Below, piece by piece: positions 11,597-21,787 of a stretch of 64,000 bases of DNA. The stretch is taken from the NCBI GenBank assembly GCA_000711775.1, contig ARYC01000432.1, positions 62,001 to 126,000 of the forward strand. The letters are read 5' to 3'. The position numbers and the translations under genes are program-made. Below the pieces are notes generated by a model. The model was not told the origin of the DNA. It did no database searches and saw nothing but the letters and a program-made list of their open reading frames with translations. Position 1 is the stretch's first letter; every line of letters begins with the position of its first letter. Source of the stretch: Oxytricha trifallax (Eukaryota; Ciliophora; Spirotrichea; Sporadotrichida; Oxytrichidae).

Positions 11597-11708
11597 GGAT
11601 CCCCCCCACAATTCTGGAATTTCCGATCGTTCCAGAATCATTCTGTAATTCCAGAATAAGAATTCCAGCACCATGCTGGAATTCCATCATGAATCTGGAA
11701 TTCCAGTT
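11597..11708. repeat. Left subterminal array of ATTCCAGAAT palindromes
   Basis: Starts GGATCCCCCCCACAATTCTG and contains several half-sites or full copies of ATTCCAGAAT/ATTCTGGAAT. It is the inverted partner of 13262-13385. Dense palindromes near element ends are often transposase or host-factor binding sites; here that is inference. Confidence 0.8.
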
Positions 11709-12028
11709 AATTTTATTATAATTACATGATAACTATTATTTAAAAGAAAATACTTAAAATGACTAATAATTTTCAAATTTTTTTAAATCACTTTATAGCC
11801 TGAGAAAAAAAATAATTTTATTTAAGATATCCTTCAATTTCTTTTTGAAGATTTATTTTTCTATAACTTAAAATAGTTTATAATGGCATAAATTCGAATA
11901 ATTTTTATCATATTTTTACCTTGTTTATACAATTCTGTTATTATTCTGTGCAAATAAGATGTTGAATAATTCTGAGAACTTAGTCAATTATCACAAATTT
12001 AAACTTTCATAGTAAAATGATACTTACA

Positions 12029-12030
12029 GA

Positions 12031-12092
<62 letters not shown>
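12029..12092. repeat. ATT microsatellite
   Basis: About 21 uninterrupted ATT/TAT units inside the 11173-13434 element. Confidence 0.98.
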
Positions 12093-12095
<3 letters not shown>

Positions 12096-13261
12096 TATAT
12101 AAAATGAACATATATTTCCCATACTCAAATCAGCTTATAAATTTAAGTCTTTATGAAATAAATTTTTAATATATGAAAATAATAAAGATTCGGATTAATC
12201 ATTGACTTCATCCTACTATTTTTATTTCTTAATTATATGTTTAATATAGAAATTTTTCAAAGATAGACCACAGTTAATCCTACAATCTGCTTTTACATGC
12301 TAAATTAAAAGTACATTATTTCACTGATATTATCTACTATTTATTAAGTAATTTGTTTGGTAGAGTGTCAATTTATAGTTATAAAATTTTATTTCTATCT
12401 TTAAATAGTAGTATTTTTCAGTTCAAATCTATTAAGTTTACTAATTCTTGAAGCATAAATGTTTAATCATAAACACCTTCATAGAAGTTGTTTAGTTTTA
12501 CAATAAATTTATATTTAATATTTAGGATTTCAAAATTTTTAAATTGCAATACCTTATTTTCATTAATAGTTATTAAAAACAGTATAGGAATTGTACTTTT
12601 AATTAAAAAATCTTTATTTTAATGGTGGTATAAGATTTCTTGAACGATTAAATATTAAACGGATATTGTTACGTTATTCAAGTATTTCAAGATAATAATT
12701 GCGTTAATAAATGAAGGAACTTTAATAAATAGAATTGGATAACATATAGTGACAAGTTGTACGATAATTACAGATGATTGGATTGTAACATCAAACTTAT
12801 ATCCGTTAATCAAGGGGGATACTGAAGTATTATAAAAAACAGAAAATTGAGTTTAGATAAGAACTAAAAAATAGAATAAACTTCGAATCATCTCACATTA
12901 AAATAAGAAATATTTATATAGATATATAACGGATCGATTCTAGCCTAACAAGAATAAGAGTTCTTAGAAATCTTATATACAGAAAGGCCCTAAATTTATT
13001 ATATAAATTACAATGACTCATTGATTATTAAAACAATTATATTTATTACAACTAGATTAGAGGGGAATTTGTTGATTGTAGTTATATAATTTTATAAGCT
13101 AAATAATAAAAAAGTTTTAGTAAAAAAAAGTTCTCAAAAAGTATTTTTTATAATTTTATTGAGTATGAAACTTCCCCCAAAATTTTAATCATCTTTTAAA
13201 TTTCATTAATGAAAAAAGAGTATGAATTAGAAAAAAAATAATATTAAAGATTTATTACAAG

Positions 13262-13385
13262 GGATTCCAGAATAATTCTGGAATTCCAGAATTATGACTG
13301 GAATTCATTCATGATTCTGGAATTTTTGGTGATTCAAGAATGATTCTGGAACGATCGGAAATTCCAGAATTGTGGGGGGGGATCC
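13262..13385. repeat. Right subterminal array of ATTCCAGAAT palindromes
   Basis: Inverted partner of the array at 11597-11708, ending GGGGGGGGATCC. The outermost 49 bp of each arm (11597-11646 and 13336-13385) are nearly identical; further in they diverge while keeping the ATTCTGGAAT units. Confidence 0.8.
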
Positions 13386-15127
13386 AGTTTTTGATTATTA
13401 ATGATAGTCTACTTAAATATTCAAATTTTCTCTAATTTCTGTCACTAATCTTTATAAGGATGCCATGAAAGATGAGGAAGTGGTTGTTTACCTTCCTCCC
13501 AAGAAAAAACTCTCTAACAAACTACCAGAGAGTAGCTTCTTCTTTTGTGTTCTTGGTACAATAAAAGAGGAATATCTCAGAGAAATAATTGAAGAAGCAC
13601 ATAAGAAACGATATTCTATCTCTCCTGAAGACTAGAAGAAGCAAGGCATTCTAATAAGTACAGCTTGGCTAGAGGAGCTTAAGAAGCATCCTTATCTTTC
13701 AAATAAACTTTGACAATATAACTTTGTAGCAAAATCTGGCACTGGTATATAACTTATGAAAGAGCATGCTAAGGTTCATAGAGATAGTAAACAACAGACA
13801 GTTCATTAAGTTAGCAAGAGACTTTATCATGAAATATAAAAACCTGAAGATATGAACATAGATGCAGGAGATAACACGAAGAGAAGAAACTTAGGCCCTG
13901 TCAAGCCCTCAGAAGAAGAAAAGAAAGAGAAGCCTAATCCTTTTAAGGGCTCATTTAATATGTGAACTATTTCATTCATTTAAGTCTAAAACTTATTAAT
14001 AAACATTTATTCTCCCTTTCCTTGCACATATCGTAGTCTTATCTTTATTCACTCTCTTGCAACTACTTTGTATTCTTTAAAAATAAATAAAAAAAGTTTC
14101 GACTTTTTTTTCGTTTTAAAATTTTTAAGCCTACTGTATCGATTTGTAAATCATGCAATAGATGATATAACAGTAGCTTCTTGTAGTAAGTCTTGATTTA
14201 ACTACAGTAAAATTAAATTCCATTTAATTATGGGCTATAAGGAACGTTGAATACAGGAGTTATGTTTTACTCTTCATAGCATTCTTAGACTCCTTAGTCT
14301 TATGGCATGAGAAGTTATCAGCAAACAAGATGATCTCTTAATCTTTGTATTTATTTCTTAGTTTATGCAAGAACTCAATATCCTGCTCTCGCTTAATAGA
14401 GCAAGGATGAATGGCATAAGTTTCTAGTTTTTAGACCTGAATCTTCACTAATACCAACTAAATTGCGTGAGTGGCAACCTTTACTTTTTAGCCATATACT
14501 TCTATATTATCATATTGTTTGTACCAGGACTTATTAATAAAGATGTTGAATGTAAACACTGCTTCTTCAGCGTGTATGAACTTGATATTATTAGTAATAG
14601 CTCGCTGCATTTAATCATATATAAAGTTTAAATTATTACTATAAAATGGCACTTTAAAATAAATCACTCTCTTCACTATGTTGACAATCTTAAAAGTAAT
14701 ACTATTTATTCTATAAATATTAGCTATAGTTTATGGTGAGATGCGCTTATCTGGAAACTTGCGATGAAATATCACAACTCGTTAGTCCCAGTGGAAAGTG
14801 TAGTGTGCCCAGTACTTAAGTGTCTTCGAATCACAGAGATAGTCAATATGCTTCTAAGAGAACTTTTATTTTCTTACAGGATGAGATTTAGAACCAGTAC
14901 TGGAATGCTAAACTGCTAGCAAGCAGTGATACTGAATAGTTAAAGCATTCTTACCTAAGAGCTTTGCTATTTATAAAAAACCATTCCTGTTAAATTCTTA
15001 ATATAAGGAAGTGGTGAAGGTGCTTAGAGCGTTCCTTATCCTTTCCATTTTTTATAAATATAAAAATATAAATAAATTAATTTCATATTTAAATATTAAG
15101 AATATTAACTATCACTGTAATATTCAT

Positions 15128-15187
15128 CGAGAGACAACCTTTTTAAACGTTGTCTCGAGATACAACGTTTTAAAAGGTTGTCTCTCG
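15128..15187. repeat. Double GAGAGACAAC palindrome
   Basis: CGAGAGACAACCTTTTTAAA followed by CGTTGTCTCG and a second, inverted, slightly altered copy, forming a 60-bp palindrome. It shares its 30-bp half with 15512-15543. Confidence 0.85.
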
Positions 15188-15511
15188 ATCAAATTTTTAA
15201 TATATATTCATATTTCATATTTAAATTCTTTTAATCTAAATGGAATTAACTTAAATCAAAAATGATTTAGAATAATGATCTATTTTGTTATTTAAACTAT
15301 TTTTTTTCCATTAATACAATTAAAGATTCAATAAAAGGCACCCTAAAAATCCATAAGGATTTATGCTTAGTTCCTTAAGGAATTGAATATATTTGCAGAG
15401 ATTATTACTAAATTATATAAAACCTTAATTAGCTCATATTAATCACAAGTTAAAGTATCATTATATATAACCATAATATAGTTAAATAGACAAAATCTCA
15501 ATATAATGAGT

Positions 15512-15543
15512 CGAGAGACAACCTTTTTAAACGTTGTCTCTCG
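15512..15543. repeat. GAGAGACAAC palindrome, second site
   Basis: CGAGAGACAAC, a short T/A spacer, then GTTGTCTCTCG. Same motif as 15128-15187, 325 bases away within the same insert. Confidence 0.85.
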
Positions 15544-15973
15544 TTCATTTTTACAGATAATTTTTCTACAACAATAACTCTAGCTACTGTCAAGATTATG
15601 AATAAATTAAGCTATCAAAATTTCATATGATTTGGATGCTTATAATTGAATAATTAAGCATTCGTTCCATATCTAAGCTTAAGCAATAAATCAAAATATT
15701 ACTCATCATAAATAGACCCTCAAAATCGTTAATTTCTATTTCTCATTTTACAAAATGCCCTAATTTTTCTACTAACCCTAATAAGACCCCAACTATACCC
15801 TACTAATCAAAGCACTTATAAACCTCATTAAAGGATTTTGGGGTTTTAAATACTGGTAAAAAAATGCGACCAAACCCAAAACTCTATAGTGACTTAATAC
15901 TGCAAATGAAAATTTATTTAATTAAATCGATTTTATTTAAATAAGTAGAGAAGATTTCTTTTACTTGTTTGCA

Positions 15974-18900
15974 ATGGCTTAAATGGGAGATGAGATAAAC
16001 TTGTTATATCTATTGCTCAACTAACATCTATCAATATCTAGGTTTTTAACATATAAACTCTATATAATTTACAATATTTTCTATCTTTAACCTTGTATAA
16101 TTCATATTATTCTTAAGAGATATATTATGTTGAATGGAATATACCCTATTAAAGATTCAACGAGTATTATTAATAGAGAAGTGCATTAAATTTAAAACGA
16201 TCTCAAAAGTATGTATGCAAAGATTATTATGAAGAACATGAAATAGAGAGAATTGACTCGTTCGATTCTTCGAGAATTTTATTATTAAAAAAATCGATAA
16301 AAAGAAGAAAAGACTATCACTCATTACATTCAAAGATTTGTCACAAACTAAAGCATATTGCTGATAAATAATCAGCAAGTATGATTAAATTAATGGAAAT
16401 TTAGATTATTTTATAACTTAGAGGGAATTTAAGTCATAAGCATTAGTTGTGGCCGATCTTTAAAGACAAAGCATCACTAAATGAATTCAGTTTTTAAGTA
16501 ATTTTATTATGGATCAAGAAAGTAAATAACTTGAATAACAATATAATGATAGGATATTAGTAAAATAAATAAATTAATAAAAATATCATCAGTTAAAATA
16601 AGAAACTCTCATAAATACTATCATTTTAAGTTAATTGTAAACAAGTATTGGCTAAAATCTTCCATATTAAAAATGAAGTCAAGTAGATAATTGTATATTT
16701 ATGACTAATAGCAAAGAAAATTGTTTAAATAATGATTTTATTATCAATTTCAATTATAATATTTTTTCTTCCCTAATTCTAGAAAAGTTGACAATAATAC
16801 ATTATCAAAGACAAATCATTTTTGTATCAATTGTTATAATTAAACTATTCCGTATGAAAGCAGCTCTCATAATCAAAGGACTGCTTAATAAAGCATTAAT
16901 GATTAAATATAAAAATGTTTATCGTAAAGCTATATGATTTTTATCTTTTAACTCCAATAAATTAATTTAGCTTATTATTCCAATTTCATTAAAAAAAGAA
17001 GATCAGTATTATTAAAATTAATTATGAACTTATAAATTTCAACAGCTTGAAGATGTCTTTAAATTTCTGGTTTTGTTACAATCAAGGAAATAATGTATAA
17101 TATTTAAATATAATCGGAGAAGCAATCAATTTTTAAAATAAAGAGTTAATCAGGTATATCCAAAAATATCTAGCTCCACCATCCACTTTAGACGCAAACT
17201 ATATCTCAAGTTTTAGATAAATTAATTAAATTAAAAATGTAATAATGTTATTGAATTTGGAGCACCAGCTCAATTTAATTCGATTTAAGTTATTCAATAA
17301 GAAACAGATAAGTAAAGCCAGTATTAAAAATGAATATAAGGCAATTAAAACATAGACTGAATTAAGAAATGTGTATAGTGCAACAACAATTGATAATTCT
17401 CATATCACAGCTAGAGAATGCATAAGATAATTTGCTAATGAGTAAATTATAACTATAAAGTGATGTAAATCAACAAAATGAAGTAAAGAAGAAAGATCAA
17501 GAGAGGCAAAGCATAAAATAAAAAAACATTTATAATAGACAAGCTAAAGGGAGCTTGAAGCTTATATTAGTTTACTATTATATTTATATAGGTATTTTAT
17601 AGCAATTTCCTCGCAAGTCTTCTGTTAAGGTTAAACCACAAGCTTAAGTAATGACAAACAACAGGCCTAATGATTACAGTACTTGTAGTAATATTTTTCA
17701 TAACTATTTATGATATTTTAAACAGATAAAATTATAAATAGTTTATATATATATATATATTCTAAGTAATTATGGAAAATAAGTTTAACTTTTTATTTTA
17801 ATATTTTTAAATGAGTAATTTGCTATTTTAACTATTCTTTTAATCTAAGAATGCAAGAGTGGCCTCAAAGTTTAATAAAATTATCGAATAAAATAGATCA
17901 GAATATTCATCAATCTTCCTATCTGCCCTAATATCTTTCTATACATTTAATTTATTATATATATTTAATTGTCCAAATTAATTTGTAAATCACACTAGTA
18001 ATGACTATAGTAGTAATCTGTGAATCAATAAATTATGTATAAAGCACTGCGAATTTACCAAGCGACATAACTTGCTCAAACATTAAAACAAGCCAAGTGA
18101 TAAGATCTCGTAAGTTACCTCTGCCTAACTTAGCATGTATAATTAAATCTCATAAACTGAATGATAGTAAATGCCTGTAGATCAAGTATACTTTGCTAGT
18201 TTTGTGTTAATTGATTGATGAGTATTTATCAGGGGAAATAGCAATCTAAATGGCCAGAGCGCAGCTTATATGAGCGATATCTCGGACGCAGGATTCTTGC
18301 TCAAACTAACAAGTAGAGAATGAATTTATTAAGTTTTTTAATTATAGATTTATTAATTATGAGGTTGAAGTAAGTGGAGGTATGAGAAACTGCACGATGA
18401 GTGAGGATTCCCCGAACTTAACGTTTTGCACTTGGCAAGAGGGAGAAGCAAAATTTAAGCAGAAGTAGCAAGAATTGAGGAAATACACTCTCATTAATGT
18501 ACTGCTTTATAACTTTAAATACTTTTTATTTTTATGTTATATTTTAATTTTAAATTATATGCAATAGAAAACATTGAGTATGGGTGCTAAAATCCATTTG
18601 CATCCGGATGTGTTGGTATGTTTCCAACTTGAAACATAGGAGTTCTGGCAAGTTCTGACGATTCCTTTCATTAATAAATAATTCCTATATTATTTAATAA
18701 TAATTAATGCATCTATTTTATAATTCGATTAAATCATTGATTAACAACCTGCGCGAGTGTTCTTCAACAAATAGAAGCTAGTTCTTTAAATTAATCAATG
18801 AAAAATAGATCATTTGAATTATCCACTTTAAAATGAATTTGATCTTAGTAGTTTAGCATATGTGTAGATAACTCACTCTTAATTGAGATAACAGGCCTGA

Positions 18901-19889
18901 TGGTCAGCTGAGTAATATGGATAAATTAGATGACACGATGATATATCATCGCTTTCTAAATTCACTTGCTTGGCGTCTATTCTAGATTACAGAATCAAAG
19001 GAGAAAATCTTAAGAGTTATTTCCAAAATTAACGATCAAGAGATAGGCAATTACAGGTCAAGATGCAGCCACATTAAAGAACGATGATATTAATAATGTA
19101 AATGTAATGCTAGAAATTAATAAACTGGATAAGTCATGAGAGAAGGACAAGAAGATATGTTAAGTGAGAAACTTGGAATAAGTTGATTTGGATATATATA
19201 TCAGATAATGAAAAATATGCCAATTATAAATAAAAGAAGCTTAATATCTTATCAGATGATTTCAAAATTGAAAAGATGCATATAAAAGTTGGAAATAGCA
19301 GAGTAATAACTTATATATTAATATCATTATCTCTATTATTTAATTAACTTAAAAGGAAAATTAGATGATTCCATATAGCTTAGAGAGTGTAACATAAAAA
19401 CATTAATCTATAGAATCTGATATAAATAAATGCGAATATATTCTTTGATTTCTTTAATAAATTTCAATTGACACAAGTAATTTAAAGACTAACAGCAACT
19501 ATAGGCGAAAAATGAAGGAATAATAACATATTAAAATGATCGATGATAATTTCTTAGAGTCACACGATGAAGAAAATTTCGGGGACATTAGAAATTTCAA
19601 GGAACCAGAGCAAATCATCGATGATATGAGTATATCAGAGGTTAAATTTACTTAAACAGCTTTGACAAATAAAAAAATTTAATGGATCTAGCACCTAGGT
19701 CTTACACATTAAAATTAAAATAAATTAAATAAACTGTAGAAAGGCGTGACCACTCTCAACACTAAAACTTACTCTATTCATCAGGAATTAAATGAAGAGA
19801 GCATATTATTTCCAAGACCTTTACTAAAATATACTACATAAAATTAAATATTTTTTCTTATTATCAAATGTAAATATATAAAAGACTGA
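15974..19889 (+). other. Weak plus-strand coding segments; possible interrupted gene precursor
   Basis: From ATG at 15974 (MAQMGDEINLLYLLLNQHL) one frame is open to a GTATGATT...CTTAG interval at 16379-16421 that could be a 43-nt intron. Protein-like segments then continue on the plus strand, among them 17300-17580 (coiled-coil-like, Q/N/K-rich), 18880-19084 (DNRPDGQLSNMDKLDDTM) and 19512-19889 (125 codons, MKEQQHIKMIDDNFLE). Several in-frame TGA codons and frame changes separate them. This could be a macronuclear gene still cut by germline-only sequence, an old pseudogene, or chance frames in AT-rich DNA. No pointer repeats or domains were identified. Low confidence. Confidence 0.25.
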
Positions 19890-20695
19890 ATTTTGATATA
19901 CTACTCAGACCTAATGCTTTTGGGAAACTAATTCAAATAAAAAATCAAGTCTTATTATGACTCCAGCAACAACATCAAATGATCTTTATAGTAGTAGTGG
20001 GATACTTAAAGTTTAATTGAAATAGGAAATGTATAACTGCGATAATTACCAAGAAGCTGATTTCTCTTCATTATAACTTCTTGATTTTCTTACACATTAA
20101 ATATTCTAATCTTTTATCAAAATAATTTTAGTTTTGATCTATCGAAATATTTTTTACTTAAGTCACCTTAAATAGTTTCTTTATTGGCTGATAGTATTCG
20201 TGTAATTTTAATTGTCTTTTTCTTTGGTTTAGCCATATCATGTTGGCAATGATGTCTATTTGTTTGTGACCTCCAAAGTCAAATAGTCTATTATTTCTTA
20301 TTAACTTTGAGAATTTTGTGGAGTCTACTGCTGAGTTTATTAACTCAGCAGTTCATCATATGATTTTTGTTAAAGACCTTGTGTACACAACAATAATGCC
20401 TGATACCATAATTAATCATAGTTTTTCCTTGACTGATTGCCATCATAGTTCCAATAACATTTTTAGTCAGAAATATTTTCTTTCTTTTCTATAATTTACT
20501 TCCCATTTGTTTGATTTCCCCGCTCGCTCATTTAGGTCTTATGAATTAGTCTAATCTTCTTCATGATCTTCTGAACCAAGTCTCTATTTATTTCACTATT
20601 ATTGGTTTCTTTTTGCTTGGTAAAATTCCTAAATATTTTATTAAGGATGTCCCTCTGTGTTCTATAGGCGATTCTCTACACTATATAACCCCATT

Positions 20696-20940
20696 AGTGA
20701 ATTAAGAAGGAAGGTTAAGAGGTAAGAACAATTAAGTTAAAATATAATTATTATTGGCTGAAATTAATAATAATAATAAGAGTAAAATCAAATTTACACA
20801 CCCAAATTGGTTTATTTTATAGAGTCAATTAATCGAGCCTACGGTTTAAATAATTAGACTAAACATTATAAATTTATGCCAATAATAATTATATTTTAAC
20901 TTAATTGTTTTTATCTATTACTCTTTTTTCTTAATTGACT
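20696..20940. mobile_element. 245-bp MITE with ATT target duplication
   Basis: The arms AGTGAATTAAGAAGGAAGG and (inverted) AGTCAATTAAGAAAAAAGAG continue into a shared AACAATTAAGTTAAAATATA stretch, giving about 63-bp inverted repeats around a short centre. ATT flanks both sides (20693-20695 and 20941-20943), and the LINE reading resumes directly across it. It is non-coding. Confidence 0.87.
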
Positions 20941-21787
20941 ATTGGGTTTTAACTGCATCTTCTCGATCTTCTTCAATTTTTACAAGTTTTGCTGCAACTA
21001 ACGGAATTTATTTATAAATCATAAGTGGACTTATTTAGGCTATAGTGCACTTGACCATGCGGTTGTTCATGCTAATTAATCTTTGGTAAAATTCTGTTTT
21101 TTTTATAGATTTCGTAACTTAATTTTTAATAGGTTTTGTGTGTTCAAGCATACATTTAATCCAAAATATTTGGCCTATTACACCTTGTTGATCCATTATC
21201 AGGAATTCTTTCACAAAGCTTTTTGCGTCACTCAAAAATCCTAGTCTTTTTCCTATTAAAATTTAGTTTATGCGTCTATTCTATTTATCTCAAGTTTTCT
21301 ATTTCTCTTCTTAACCGTTATGAGTTTCTTAAGTTTATTAGCTTATCATTTGCTAATGCTGTTATCTTGTTTTTTTATTTAGGATTTTAGTTCTTACTTA
21401 GCAAAAAGAGCATTTTTTAAGCATATATTAAACAACATAGGCGACAATCTTCTTCCTTATGCCACTCCTTGATCTCCTATTCTTTGAATGAGATTTTGTT
21501 GTTTGTGTTGATAATCTAAATTAGCTTGAATACCTCTCTATGTCTTTCTGACTAATAATTTTTTCTTTTAGTAACTAGATTAGTTTGTCTTTCCAGACTG
21601 AGTGGTATGATTTTTACAAATCTATATAGAAGTATGCCTCTCTTTGCTTGCACTATCTCCTTGAAGTTTTTATATATTCGAGAAGTCTTATCAAATTTGT
21701 GTGTGTGTACTTTTACTTTCATTGAAGCCATTTTGGTTGTTACCTGTTTGGTGTAGCTCACTTTTTTTCAGTTAATTTTATTATTAT

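Larger units (their letters stand above)
11173..13434. mobile_element. 2.26-kb element with TAGAGAAA ends and ATT target duplication
   Basis: Comparison with TBE-2 fixes the boundaries. TAGAGAAA opens the element at 11173 and its complement TTTCTCTA closes it at 13434, flanked by ATT at 11170-11172 and 13435-13437. Subterminal arms (11597-11708 and 13262-13385) are inverted copies that begin GGATCCCCCCCACAATTCTG and are packed with ATTCCAGAAT-type palindromes. The core is AT-rich with an ATT microsatellite at 12029-12092 and no credible gene, so the element looks non-autonomous. The 3-bp ATT duplication is of the type made by TBEs. Confidence 0.87.
10909..13965 (+). pseudogene. TBE-1 22-kDa protein gene split by a 2.26-kb insertion
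   Basis: ATG at 10909 gives MESLNDQMKRVEAQEMISRF, matching the gene at 25434. A small intron follows LTLH (GTAAGATAACTTGATGAC... to ACAG, about 36 nt), then VGLFLPTMEGTKISFLKA. At 11173 the reading frame is cut by an element with ATT duplications. It resumes at 13438 (SVTNLYKDAMKDEEVVVYLP) and ends in a lysine/glutamate-rich tail before TGA at 13963. The second intron site, intact in TBE-2, has lost its GT here (AATAAACTTTGA). The function of the 22-kDa protein is unknown. The gene converges on the transposase gene, whose stop lies only a few bases away. Confidence 0.85.
14966..15610. mobile_element. Insert of about 0.64 kb in the TBE-1 transposase gene
   Basis: TBE-2 has no counterpart to this stretch: the alignment leaves TBE-1 after GCTTTGCTAT and resumes near TTCATATGATTTGGATGC. 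The exact ends could not be fixed. Inside are two copies of a CGAGAGACAAC...GTTGTCTCG hairpin (15128-15187 and 15512-15543). No gene was recognised; one short plus-strand open frame (15011-15265) has no support. Confidence 0.6.
13972..15746 (-). pseudogene. TBE-1 transposase gene (DDE class), interrupted
   Basis: Homologous to 26230-27293. It starts MRNRNQRF at 15746, has the N-terminal helix-turn-helix-like region cut by an insert (about 14966-15610), and ends ...NE before TGA at 13972. The C-terminal block reads NGIQFYCSQIKTYYKKLL where TBE-2 has NGIEFYWSQIKTHYKKLL, so the presumed catalytic Glu of the DDE triad is a TAA (Gln) codon at 14213-14215. A TGA also lies in the first ten codons. 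The gene belongs to the Tc1/mariner-IS630-like transposases known for TBEs, which cut and paste the element at ANT sites. It is inactive here. Confidence 0.85.
2764..15848. mobile_element. TBE-1: telomere-bearing DNA transposon expanded by nested insertions
   Basis: The left end starts CAAAACCCCAAACCCC and the right end finishes GGATTTTGGGGTTTTA. Beyond them the ends are inverted copies that match the ends of the intact copy at 23281-27395. The flanks carry AAT at 2761-2763 and AAT at 15849-15851, the ANT 3-bp target duplication known for TBEs. Removing the insertions (4646-10637, 11173-13434, about 14966-15610) leaves about 4.2 kb, the usual TBE size. Gene order is kinase (minus), 22-kDa protein (plus), transposase (minus), as in the intact copy. 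At least three independent insertions, one of them itself invaded by a LINE, show that this copy has not moved for some time. Confidence 0.93.

Noticed and set aside
15974-17760. A single continuous gene running through in-frame TGA codons
   Set aside because: It would need TGA to be read as an amino acid, yet the TBE and LINE genes and the 516-codon gene use TGA as a stop. The TGA density is only mildly below chance.
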